From Actinocorallia populi (GTDB lineage: Bacteria > Actinomycetota > Actinomycetes > Streptosporangiales > Streptosporangiaceae), in NCBI RefSeq assembly GCF_002995495.1, contig NZ_PVZV01000004.1, positions 434,001 to 498,000 on the forward strand: DNA of 64,000 bases, in the 5' to 3' direction. The notes under the pieces were generated by a model. That model did no database searches, was not told the origin of the DNA, and saw only the letters and a list, made by a program, of their open reading frames with translations. Below, piece after piece: positions 42,545 through 50,196 of the stretch (the first letter of the stretch is position 1; the number at the start of each line of letters is the position of its first letter). Made by a program: the position numbers and the translations under genes.

Positions 42545-44227
42545 TTAAATACGGGCCATTTCCCCTCCGGTGGTGAGGGATTCGATCTCCAGGAGGTCCC
42601 GGTACGGTCCGGGCACGGCGGCCAGCGCCGTGTGCGTGCCGCGCTGCGCCACCCGCCCCCCGTCCATGACGACGATCTCGTCGGCGTGCCGGAGGGCGGC
42701 GAGGCGGTGGGCGACCAGGACGACGGTGCCGCCTCCGGGGGAGGTGAACAGCTCGCGGACGAGTTCGTCGGCGGTGGCGGCGTCGAGGCCCTCGGTCGGC
42801 TCGTCGAGCAGCAGGACGCCCGGGTCGGCCAGGAGCGCGCGGGCCAGCAGCAGCCGCCGCCGCTGCCCGCCGGACAGGGACTGCGGGGTGACGGGGGTGT
42901 CACGGCCGAGCGGCAGCGCCTCGACGTCGTCGAGGAGCCGGGCCCGGCGGAGCACGCCGGTCAGGTCGGCGTCGGTCGCGCCGGGGCGGGCCAGCAGCAG
43001 GTTCGCCCGGACCGTGGTGGCGAAGACGTGCGCGTCCTGCGCGAGCCCGCACACGGCGCGGCGGACGTCGTCGGGCGCGTACGACGCCAGGGGGAGGCCC
43101 GCCAGCAGGGCGGTGCCCCGGTCCAGCGGCACGGCACCGGACAACGCCGCCAGCAGGGTGCTCTTGCCCGCGCCGCTCGCACCGACGACGGCGATCCGGC
43201 GGCCGCGCTCCACCCGCAGGTCGACCTGCTCCAACGCCGTACGGGCGCCGTAGCGGACGGAGGCGCCGAGCAGCTCCACGCGCAGCGGGCCGGGGGGCAC
43301 CGGCCGGGGATCCGCGGGGCCGCCGGCCTCCGGAGCCCGCAGCAGGGCCGCGATCCGCCGCGCCGCGGGCCAGGCCGTCACGCCCTGCCGCGCGGCCTCG
43401 CCCAGCGGCAGGACCAGCTCGACGGCGACCAGCGCGGTGAGGACGAGCGTCGCCGTCGTCACCGTCCCGGCCTCCCGGACGGCCAGGAGCACGGCCAGCG
43501 CGGTGGCCGTCTGGACGACGAGCCCCAGGGCCGCCACCGTGTCCGCGACCAGCGAGTCCCGGCGCTCCAGCACCGCGAGCCGCGCGGCCGCCCGCCCGGC
43601 GTCCGCGCGCGCACCCGCCGCGGCGCCGTGGACGGTCAGCTCGTCCGCCCCTTCGACGAGGTCGAGCCCGGCCGCCGCGAGCGCGTCCCGCTGCGCCGAC
43701 ACCGCCTCGCCCGTCCGGCACGACGCCAGGGCCGCCGCGAGCGGGAGCAGGACGCCCGCCGCCAGCAGCCCGGCCGCCAGCACCGCACCCGAACGCGGAT
43801 GCACGACGGTCACGAGGGCGAGCCCGGCTCCCCCGCCGAGCAGCGCCCCGGAGGCGGGCAGCAGGCAGCGCAGCAGCAGGTCCTGAACGCAGTCGACGTC
43901 CGAGAGCATCCCGTTCAAGGCGGCGGCGTCCCCGCCCCGCCACCGCCCGCGCCCCAGCGCGGTGAACAACCGGACCCGCACCCCCGCCAGCGACTCCAGC
44001 GCCGCGTCGTGCCCGGCCAGCCGCTCGGCGTACCGGAACACCCCCTTGAAGACCGCGCAGCCCCGCACCGCCACGATCACCAGGCCGAGCGCCACCAGCG
44101 GCGGCCGCTCCGCCGCCCGCGCGATCATCCACGCCGACGCCGCGGCCAGCCCCAGCCCGCACCACTGCGCCAGCGCCCCGGCCCCCACGGCCCCCGCCAA
44201 CCGCCACCACGACACCTCGCGCCTCAC
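42545..44227 (-). CDS. cydC: Cytochrome bd assembly ABC transporter CydC
   Basis: Seen: 560 aa from GTG at 44227, overlapping the cydD stop (GTGA). Six membrane segments (QWCGLGLAAASAWMIARAAERPP..., FKGVFRYAERLAGHDAALESLAGVRVRLF is typical CydC), then ABC domain GASGAGKST, LSGGQRRRLLLARAL, VLLLDEPTEGLD. With CydD exports thiols (cysteine/glutathione in E. coli) needed for haem d insertion. Last gene of cydABDC. Confidence 0.88.
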   Translation of the reverse strand: MRREVSWWRLAGAVGAGALAQWCGLGLAAASAWMIARAAERPPLVALGLVIVAVRGCAVFKGVFRYAERLAGHDAALESLAGVRVRLFTALGRGRWRGGDAAALNGMLSDVDCVQDLLLRCLLPASGALLGGGAGLALVTVVHPRSGAVLAAGLLAAGVLLPLAAALASCRTGEAVSAQRDALAAAGLDLVEGADELTVHGAAAGARADAGRAAARLAVLERRDSLVADTVAALGLVVQTATALAVLLAVREAGTVTTATLVLTALVAVELVLPLGEAARQGVTAWPAARRIAALLRAPEAGGPADPRPVPPGPLRVELLGASVRYGARTALEQVDLRVERGRRIAVVGASGAGKSTLLAALSGAVPLDRGTALLAGLPLASYAPDDVRRAVCGLAQDAHVFATTVRANLLLARPGATDADLTGVLRRARLLDDVEALPLGRDTPVTPQSLSGGQRRRLLLARALLADPGVLLLDEPTEGLDAATADELVRELFTSPGGGTVVLVAHRLAALRHADEIVVMDGGRVAQRGTHTALAAVPGPYRDLLEIESLTTGGEMARI

Positions 44228-46152
44228 GCGCCCTCCTCCACGACCCCATGAGCGGCCATCACAGCCGGTACCCCGCCCGGCCTCCCGCCCCGCACGCCCC
44301 CGGCCTCGCCGAACGGAGCTCCCGGGTCCGCCTGTGACGGCGGTGTTCCGGTCGGACTTCCGGCCCGTGTGTCCGCAGCCGCACCGAACGGCGTTTCCGG
44401 AACCTTCTGCGATGTCGGTCTCCCGGCTCGTACGCCCGCAGTCCCGCCGAACGGCGTTTCCGGGTCCGCCTGCGGCCCTGGGGCCTTGGCCGGTCTCCCG
44501 GCTCGTGCACCTGCAGTCCCGCCGAACGGTGTTTCCGGGTCCGCCTGTGGTGCCGGGGTTCCGGCGGGAGCGGGGACCCGGATGATGCGGTCCGCGCGGG
44601 CCAGGAGGGAGGGGCGGTGGGCGACCAGCAGCACCGTGCGGTCCTCGAACAGGGCGTCGGCCGCCAGCAGCGCGGCCTCGGTGGCCGGATCGAGGTGGGC
44701 GGTCGGCTCGTCGAGGAGCAAGAACGGCGCGCCGCGGAGCCGCGCCCGGGTCAGCGCCAGCCGCTGCCGCTGCCCGGCCGACAACACCGTGCCCCGCTCG
44801 TCGAGCACGGTGTCGTAGCCGCGGGGGAGCGCGGTGATGAACGTGTCGGCGCCCATGGCGGCGGCCGCCGAGCGCAGCGCCTCCCCGGAGACGTCCGGCA
44901 GTCCCAGCGCGAGGTTCTCGGCGACCGAGGCGGCGAACAGCCGGGGGTGCTGCGGGACCCAGGACAGGGACGCGTGCCAGGCGGCGAGGTCCAGTTCCCG
45001 CAGGTCCACGCCGTCGGCGAGGACACGTCCCTCGGTGGGCTCGAGCAGCCCCAGGACCAGGCGCAGGAGCGTCGATTTCCCCGCCCCGCTCGGCCCGGCC
45101 AGCGCGACCTTCTCCCCGGGGCGGACCTCCAGGCTCAGCCCCGTGAACACCGGCCGCGACGCCCCCGGGTACGCGAACCCGACGTTCTCCAGCACCAGGT
45201 GCGGCGCCCTCCCCGTCGGACGCCGCCCGCCGTTCCGCCGGACGGCCGGAGCGGCGGCGGGGGCGTCCAGCGCGGTGAAGGCCTGCTCCGCGGCGGCGAT
45301 GCCCTCGCTGCTGGCGTGGAAGCGCATGCCCAGAGCCCGCAGCGGGAGGAAGGCCTCGGGGGTCAGCAGCAGCACGAGCAGCCCCGTGGACAGGGCCAGG
45401 GAGCCGTCCAGCAGCCGCAACCCAACGGGGACGGCCACCAGCGCCACCGACACCGAGGCCACCAGTTCCAGCACGAGCGACGACAGGAACGCCACCCGCA
45501 GCACGGACACCGTCGACCGGCGGTGCGCGTCCGCCAGCTCCGCGATCACCTCGCTCTGGTGGTGGATCCGCGCGTGTGCCCGCAGTGTCGACAACCCCGC
45601 CAGCACGTCGCGGAAGTGCCCCCCGAGGCGTTCCAGCGCCGACCACTGGTGCCGGGTGAGGTCCGCCGTGCGCATCCCGACGAGAGCGCCGAAGACGGGG
45701 ATCAGCGGCAGCGTCACCAGCACGAGCAGCGCCGACGACCAGTCCGCGGCCACCAGCCGCGCGAGGACGAGCACGGGCACGACCGCGGCGAGGAACAGCT
45801 GCGGCAGGTACCCGGTGAAGAACGGGTCGAGCGCGTCCAGCCCGCGCGTCACGAGCGCGACCCGCTCCCCGGCCGAGGAGGCGGGAGCCTCCAGCAGCCG
45901 CCCGCGCAGCGAGGTCTTCACCGAAGCGGCGGTCCCCGCCGCCATCCGCTGGCCCGCCCATCCCAGCGAGGCCCGCGCCGCGACCGCCAGGGCCAGCCAC
46001 GGCAGCGGCCCCGCGGACGGTCCGGCGATCGCCCGGGCCAGCAGTTCGGCCTGGACGAGCAGCAGCGCGCCCTGACCGGCCGCCAGCGTTCCGAGGACGC
46101 CGAGCCGCCTTCGGGGGACCAGCCCGAGCAGCCTGCGTTCGACCGGCTTCAC
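44224..46152 (-). CDS. cydD: Cytochrome bd assembly ABC transporter CydD, with repetitive tail
   Basis: Seen: 642 aa from GTG at 46152, overlapping cydB (GTGA). Membrane half with LGWAGQRMAAGTAASVKTSLRGRLL and LDALDPFFTGYLPQLFLAAVVPV (CydD landmarks), ABC half GPSGAGKST, LSAGQRQRLALTRARL (a slightly unusual signature), FLLLDEPTAHLD. Odd: residues about 550-635 are an extra low-complexity tail of four imperfect PETPFG...RAGRP repeats, absent from usual CydD. Heterodimer with CydC. Confidence 0.88.
   Translation of the reverse strand: MKPVERRLLGLVPRRRLGVLGTLAAGQGALLLVQAELLARAIAGPSAGPLPWLALAVAARASLGWAGQRMAAGTAASVKTSLRGRLLEAPASSAGERVALVTRGLDALDPFFTGYLPQLFLAAVVPVLVLARLVAADWSSALLVLVTLPLIPVFGALVGMRTADLTRHQWSALERLGGHFRDVLAGLSTLRAHARIHHQSEVIAELADAHRRSTVSVLRVAFLSSLVLELVASVSVALVAVPVGLRLLDGSLALSTGLLVLLLTPEAFLPLRALGMRFHASSEGIAAAEQAFTALDAPAAAPAVRRNGGRRPTGRAPHLVLENVGFAYPGASRPVFTGLSLEVRPGEKVALAGPSGAGKSTLLRLVLGLLEPTEGRVLADGVDLRELDLAAWHASLSWVPQHPRLFAASVAENLALGLPDVSGEALRSAAAAMGADTFITALPRGYDTVLDERGTVLSAGQRQRLALTRARLRGAPFLLLDEPTAHLDPATEAALLAADALFEDRTVLLVAHRPSLLARADRIIRVPAPAGTPAPQADPETPFGGTAGARAGRPAKAPGPQADPETPFGGTAGVRAGRPTSQKVPETPFGAAADTRAGSPTGTPPSQADPGAPFGEAGGVRGGRPGGVPAVMAAHGVVEEGA
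44300..44560 (-). repeat. Imperfect 63-76-bp repeats coding the CydD tail
   Basis: Seen: GAACGG(C/A/T)G plus TTTCCGG-like blocks recur near 44311, 44385, 44448 and 44524. Each codes a version of PETPFGGTAGxRAGRP. Spacings are 74, 63 and 76 bp; the last two-thirds of each copy are best conserved. Confidence 0.7.
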
Positions 46153-46868
46153 AGGTATCCCGGCCCCGTCACCCGCTGCCGGAAGGCCCACCGCGTGAGC
46201 AGCTGCCCGCCGACGAGCAGGGGCAGCAGGACGGCGACGAACACCGTCACCACCCGCAGGGTGGCGGGTTCGGCGAGCATCTCCCGCAGGTCGAGCCGCA
46301 GTCCGGCGGCCACCGTGACCGCCCCGAGCACCAGGGTGCTCACCGCGTAGTTCCCCGGCCGGGCGCGTTCCAGCGGCTCGCCCGTCAGCCGCGTCCTGCA
46401 GAACCCGGCGCCGTGGAAGGCGAGCAGCAGGGCGAACAGGGGCGCGAGCAGCACGCTGCCCAGCACCGAGCCGAGGACCGCGCCCAGCGCCAGGGCGGCC
46501 GTCCAGCTCCCGGCGACGATCATCGTGTCGCACGCGGCGGCCCAGGCGCGCGCCTCGACCCGGCCGCGCCACCACAACCCGGCGTCCCGGACGATCCAGC
46601 CGGCGAGCAGCACGACGAACGCCGTCCGCTGCCCGAGGAGCAGTTCGTGCTCCAGCCCGGGGAAGGCGCCGATCATGATTCCGGCCAGCGCCACCAGCCA
46701 CACCTCGTCGGCGAGGAAGAAGGGCCCGACCGCGGCGAGGACCGTGCGCCGCTCGGCCGGCGTCCGGCCGAGCCGCGGCAGCAGCATGCCGGCGCCGAGG
46801 TCGCCGCCCGCCAGCACGAGGGTGCCGAAGGTGAAGAAGGCGAGCAGCAGGAGGGCGAGGGTTTCCAT
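46149..46868 (-). CDS. cydB: Cytochrome bd oxidase subunit II (short form)
   Basis: Seen: 239 aa from ATG at 46868 (GAGG 8 nt upstream; a GTG three codons earlier is possible). About seven to eight membrane segments; VLAGGDLGAGMLLPRLGRTPAERRTVLAAVGPFFLADEVWLVALAGIM matches the CydB start, with aspartate in GGDLGAGM. Usual CydB is about 330-380 aa, so a third is missing at the C-terminal side. Pairs with the short CydA. The stop overlaps cydD. Confidence 0.8.
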   Translation of the reverse strand: METLALLLLAFFTFGTLVLAGGDLGAGMLLPRLGRTPAERRTVLAAVGPFFLADEVWLVALAGIMIGAFPGLEHELLLGQRTAFVVLLAGWIVRDAGLWWRGRVEARAWAAACDTMIVAGSWTAALALGAVLGSVLGSVLLAPLFALLLAFHGAGFCRTRLTGEPLERARPGNYAVSTLVLGAVTVAAGLRLDLREMLAEPATLRVVTVFVAVLLPLLVGGQLLTRWAFRQRVTGPGYL

Positions 46869-46878
46869 GTCGGTCACC

Positions 46879-48051
46879 TCAGAACGTCGGGACGGGAAGG
46901 GTGGCGGGTTCGGCGCGCGGGGCGTCGGCGCGCTGGGGGCCGCGCCGCGCGTGGCGGAACAGCAGCCAGAAGTTGACGGTGGCCAGCACGGCGAACAGCG
47001 AGACGAAAGCGCCGAAGGACGACCACGCCTCGCCCCTGCTGAGAGGCGCGACGGCGTCCTCGACGCGCAGCAGCCCGGTGACGGCCCAGGGCTGGCGGCC
47101 GATCTCCCGGTAGATCCAGCCGGAGATCATCGCCAGGTAGGGCAGGGGGAGCGCGGCCATCGTGGTGAAGAGGAAGACGCGGCCGAAGCGCCGGGGGCGG
47201 TAGAGGAACTTCACCAGGAAGACCAGTGCCATGACGGCCATGCCCTGCCAGGCGAGCAGCATGAGCACCTCGCCGGTCAGGGCCAGGGGCGAGACCAGCT
47301 CCGGCCGCTTGGTGTCCTGCAGGTAGCCGAACTGCATGCCGCCGAACACCGCGACCGGCATGACCGAGAGCATCGTCGCCAGCATCCCGGTGCGCAGGCC
47401 GCGCCGGAAGAACTCCGTCTCCGCGGTCTTCCGCCACAGGTGGTACGCGCTGACGGCGGCCATGAACAGCCCCGCTGTCAGGAACGCGGCGAAGACCACG
47501 TGTCCGAAGGCCAGCAGTGCCGTCGGGTTGGTCAGGATCGCCCCGAGGTCGCTGAGCCTGGCGTGGCCGTTCTCCATGACGTAGCCGACGGGGCGCTGCA
47601 TCCAGCCGTTGGCGACCAGGATGAAGAACGCCGACGCGTACGCGGTCAGCGCGACCACCCAGATCATCGCCAGGTGGGCCCAGCGGGAGAAGCGGTCCCA
47701 GCCGAAGATCCACAGTCCGAGGAAGGTGGACTCGATGAAGAACGCGCCGATGGTCTCCAGCGCCAGGGGGACGCCGAAGACCCCGCCCGTCAACTCCAGC
47801 AGGCCCGTCCAGTTCATCCCGAACTGGAACTCCATCACCAGCCCGGTGATGATGCCCATCGCGTAGTTGATCACGTAGAGCCCGCCCCAGAAGCGCACCA
47901 TCCGGGCATGGAGTTCGCTGCGGGTGAGGGCGGCGCGGGTCTGGAGCAGCGCGACCAGGGTCACGAGGCCCAGGGTGAGCGCCACGAAGAGGAAATGGGA
48001 GCCGGCTGTCAGCGCGAACTGGAGCCGGGCGAGGAGCACGGTGCCGTCCAT
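46879..48051 (-). CDS. cydA: Cytochrome bd oxidase subunit I (short form)
   Basis: Seen: 390 aa from ATG at 48051. LLARLQFALTAGSHFLFVALTLG (His ligand of haem b595/d region), MEFQFGMNWTGLLELTGGVFGVPLALETIGAFFIEST (conserved Glu), FILVANGWMQRPVGY, FGHVVFAAFLTAG (haem b558 His) and IYREIGRQPWAVTGLLR are all present. The Q-loop is nearly absent: GMQFGYLQDTKRPELVSPLAL runs straight into the next helix. Family members are mostly 440-520 aa. Quinol-oxidising, oxygen-reducing membrane enzyme; leads cydABDC. Confidence 0.85.
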   Translation of the reverse strand: MDGTVLLARLQFALTAGSHFLFVALTLGLVTLVALLQTRAALTRSELHARMVRFWGGLYVINYAMGIITGLVMEFQFGMNWTGLLELTGGVFGVPLALETIGAFFIESTFLGLWIFGWDRFSRWAHLAMIWVVALTAYASAFFILVANGWMQRPVGYVMENGHARLSDLGAILTNPTALLAFGHVVFAAFLTAGLFMAAVSAYHLWRKTAETEFFRRGLRTGMLATMLSVMPVAVFGGMQFGYLQDTKRPELVSPLALTGEVLMLLAWQGMAVMALVFLVKFLYRPRRFGRVFLFTTMAALPLPYLAMISGWIYREIGRQPWAVTGLLRVEDAVAPLSRGEAWSSFGAFVSLFAVLATVNFWLLFRHARRGPQRADAPRAEPATLPVPTF

Positions 48052-48353
48052 GCCGCACACACTCCCGCGCGCGGGGGTCCCGGCACATCCGGCCAGGGCT
48101 GTCATCCCCACCGACACTCCGGGGGGAGGCTTCCACTCCCGGAGGTGTACGGACTACATCCCCGGTTGTATGCCGCCCTTCCACCCCGGCAGGATCGGGC
48201 CGCTCTCGTAGGCCAGGACGACCGGGACGGGCGCGGGTGAGGAGAGCTTCACCCTGGAGGCGAACTCCGCGATGGGCCGACGGGTGACACCCGGCGCGAG
48301 CAGCGCGTCGCCACCCGCACGGCGTGCACCGGCTCGGCGGCCACACACGGGTG
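48052..48353. other. 302-bp gap between cydA and the phosphatase gene
   Basis: No supported gene. The minus-strand frame stays open through here (ending near 48154) but lacks a start with a ribosome site. I looked for the TGTGAAC-N-TTCACA type Rex site expected before many actinobacterial cyd operons and did not find it. Presumably contains the cyd promoter. Confidence 0.4.
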
Positions 48354-49004
48354 TCAACGGTAGGTGAGGAGTGCCCGGCGCTCTCCGGTGAAGTGGGCGT
48401 GGTCGTTGAAGGCCAGGAGGCCGATGCCCGAACGGCCCGCCGTGATGGTGGTGATGGCGGCGTTGACGACGACCTTGTGCAGCGCGACCGTTCCCGCGGG
48501 AGATGCGGAGAGCAGCGACCCGCACACCGCCGACAGGACCCCGCCCGAGGTGACGACCACGGCGTCCCTGCCCGGACCGAGTTCCGCGATCAGCTCCTCC
48601 AGGGCGGTGCGGGCGCCCGTGCGGAAGCCCTCCCATCCTCCGTGGTCGACGTCGGAGATCCAGGCGGTCAGCGCGTGGTCCAGGAGCTGCTGGAAACCCT
48701 GCCTGTCCGCAGAGGACTCGTCCGGTTCCCGGCCGTACCGGCGCAGCAGCTCGATGTGGTCGTACTCGTTCCACCGGGCGTCGATCCGGGGTCTTCCGTC
48801 CAGTCCCGCGCCTTTCATCAGGAGCTCGGCGGTGTCGCGCTGCCTGCTGAGCGTCCCGCACACGACCAGCGGCTCCCGGAGCCCCCGCCGCGCCAGCTCC
48901 GCTCCGGCGATCTCGGCCTGCCTGCGCCCGAGATCCGACAGGACGTCATAGTCCTCCGCCTCGAACGACGCCTGTCCGTGGCGCACCAGATGAACGACCG
49001 GCAC
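48354..49004 (-). CDS. Histidine phosphatase superfamily protein
   Basis: Seen: 216 aa from GTG at 49004 with GGAGGGG upstream. VVHLVRHGQASFEAEDYDVLSDLGRRQAEIAGAEL holds the RHG motif with the phospho-accepting His; RYDARWNEYDH-like segment (ARWNEYDHIEL) and VVVTSGGVLSAVCG give the second half of the active site (SGG where many have HGG). Hydrolyses phosphate esters (phosphoglycerate mutase fold); substrate unknown. Cytosolic, single gene. Confidence 0.85.
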   Translation of the reverse strand: MPVVHLVRHGQASFEAEDYDVLSDLGRRQAEIAGAELARRGLREPLVVCGTLSRQRDTAELLMKGAGLDGRPRIDARWNEYDHIELLRRYGREPDESSADRQGFQQLLDHALTAWISDVDHGGWEGFRTGARTALEELIAELGPGRDAVVVTSGGVLSAVCGSLLSASPAGTVALHKVVVNAAITTITAGRSGIGLLAFNDHAHFTGERRALLTYR

Positions 49005-49104
49005 TCCGTCCCCCTCCACCGCTTCCGCACGACCCGTCGGCACCGTAGCGGGTGCCGGGAGGCGTCCGGTTCCGAGGGTCCACGGAGGAGCCGAGGAGGG
49101 AAGG

Positions 49105-49144
49105 CCGTGGCCCCGGCGGGAGAACGAACCCGCCGGGGCCACGG
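49105..49144 (-). terminator. Strong terminator hairpin after secreted protein gene 1
   Basis: Seen: 16-bp perfect inverted repeat CCGTGGCCCCGGCGGG (49105-49120) and its complement (49129-49144), 8-nt loop. It starts 43 nt beyond the minus-strand stop at 49187 and separates that gene from the phosphatase. Confidence 0.8.
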
Positions 49145-49186
49145 TGTGAGAGGTTCAGCCGCTGGTGAGGCGGCCTGGCCGCAGGG

Positions 49187-49693
49187 TCACACGCCCGGGC
49201 CGCTGAAGGCGAACTGGGCGCTGACCTGAGCGGATCCGGGGCAGAGGAAGCCGCTGACCTTGTTGACGGTCTGGTTGGTGAAGGTGGCGGTCGGGGAGGT
49301 GTCGTTGGTGCCGGCGATGTTGCCGCCGTAGACGCAGGTGAGCCCCATCCACTTGGCGCTCACCCGGAAACCGGTGAGGGAGGAGGCGCCGGAGGGGTCG
49401 GTGAGGTTGCCGCCCCAGGGCAGGTTCTGGGCGGTGGCCACGACGCCGTTGTCACAGTCGGCGATGTTCGCCGAGGAGACGTTGAGTGCGCCGCCGGCGG
49501 TGATGCTGCCGGTCAGATCGGCGGTGTTGCAGTTGGCGACGGGGCTGCCGCCGATGCTGACGACCAGGGAGGTGCCGGGGGCCAGGCCGGCGGTGACGGA
49601 GCCGCCCGTCCAGGCGCTGGCGGGGACGGCGGACACGGCGACGGCGGCGGCGGACGCCGCGGCGATCACGGCGAACTTGGCGATACGGGACAT
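49187..49693 (-). CDS. Small secreted four-cysteine protein, paralogue 1
   Basis: Seen: 168 aa from ATG at 49693 with AGGAG upstream. Sec signal peptide MSRIAKFAVIAAASAAAVAVSAVPASA ends at AxA before WTGGSV. The mature 140 residues are Gly/Ser/Thr/Ala-rich and beta-like, with four cysteines (near ANCN, ADCD, LTCV, FLCP), NLPWGGNLTD and VYGGNIAG. No known family recognised. It shares this layout with the gene at 51329. Likely an abundant wall-associated or released structural protein. Long leader with two hairpins. Confidence 0.8.
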   Translation of the reverse strand: MSRIAKFAVIAAASAAAVAVSAVPASAWTGGSVTAGLAPGTSLVVSIGGSPVANCNTADLTGSITAGGALNVSSANIADCDNGVVATAQNLPWGGNLTDPSGASSLTGFRVSAKWMGLTCVYGGNIAGTNDTSPTATFTNQTVNKVSGFLCPGSAQVSAQFAFSGPGV

Positions 49694-49793
49694 GGGGTCT
49701 CCTCTTTCTGGTCGGGCGTCCGGGGACGCCCAGGGGTGGGACGGCCGGGGGGCGGCCGCCACCGCCGGTCCGTCGGACCGGCGGGACCCGTGT

Positions 49794-49814
49794 CCGCTCA
49801 TGTCGGGTGAGCGG
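49794..49814 (-). promoter_or_regulatory. Leader hairpin with CCCGACA loop (H1)
   Basis: Seen: arms CCGCTCA (49794-49800) and TGAGCGG (49808-49814), loop TGTCGGG on the plus strand, CCCGACA in the mRNA. Lies about 101 nt upstream of the start of secreted protein 1. One of four with the same loop. Confidence 0.6.
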
Positions 49815-49829
49815 TGACGGGGCCGCGTA

Positions 49830-49862
49830 CCGGACCGGCTGATGTCGGGTCAGCCGGTCCGG
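49830..49862 (-). promoter_or_regulatory. Leader hairpin with CCCGACA loop (H2)
   Basis: Seen: 13-bp perfect stem CCGGACCGGCTGA / TCAGCCGGTCCGG around the loop TGTCGGG (CCCGACA in mRNA). Near the 5' end of the predicted transcript of secreted protein 1. Confidence 0.65.
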
Positions 49863-49911
49863 CCGCGGAGCTCTTGTCTACCTTCCTGCGATGAATTTCA
49901 TTCTAAAAATG

Positions 49912-49939
49912 AAAGTAGCAGCGCGTGAGAAACGGTCAA
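49912..49939 (-). promoter_or_regulatory. Promoter of secreted protein gene 1
   Basis: Seen on the minus strand: TTGACC (49934-49939), 16-nt spacer, TACTTT (49912-49917). Predicted leader about 210 nt. The region is AT-rich compared with flanks. Same element set precedes the paralogue. The rest of the 49694-50196 gap holds the two leader hairpins and the operator of the next gene; I see no other gene. Confidence 0.6.
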
Positions 49940-50164
49940 TACCCTAGCGTTTGCTTGGTGTGGCCGGATCAGGCCTCGGGGCGCATCGCACGCTGAAACC
50001 CGTGGTGAGCCGACGATTCTCGCTCGTAGTGACTTGATCGTCGCAGAATTTGCGGTTTGGCGATCATGGTGGCCAGTTCTGTCCCCCTTCACGGAGGGTG
50101 TTCGGGTTACCGTCCCGGCGATCTCCACAGCCGTGAAATTCATTCCACCGGCTGTCGATTTTTG

Positions 50165-50195
50165 ACTAGAGAATGGCTCTAGTGTTTCACTAGAG
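50165..50195. promoter_or_regulatory. Tandem overlapping CTAGAG operators
   Basis: Seen: ACTAGAG (50165-50171) pairs with CTCTAGT (50177-50183), and CTCTAGTG (50177-50184) pairs with CACTAGAG (50188-50195). The middle half-site is shared, making three alternating half-sites right up to the ATG at 50197. TTGACT at 50162 could be a -35. Likely a TetR-type repressor site; regulator not in the window next to it. Confidence 0.6.
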
Positions 50196-50196
50196 C

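Noticed and set aside
44300-44560. Repeats considered as a CRISPR-like array
   Set aside because: Units are 63-76 bp, diverged, inside a coding frame and lack spacers of uniform size.
48052-48353. Rex operator before cydA
   Set aside because: Expected TGTGAAC-type palindrome is not present in the gap.
48154-48861. Minus-strand frame covering the phosphatase in another phase and extending into the cydA gap
   Set aside because: Most of it is a shadow of the phosphatase; the tail in the gap has no start signal.
49338-49817. Plus-strand frame antisense to secreted protein 1
   Set aside because: Shadow of the minus-strand gene; it crosses the hairpin H1 and has no ribosome site.
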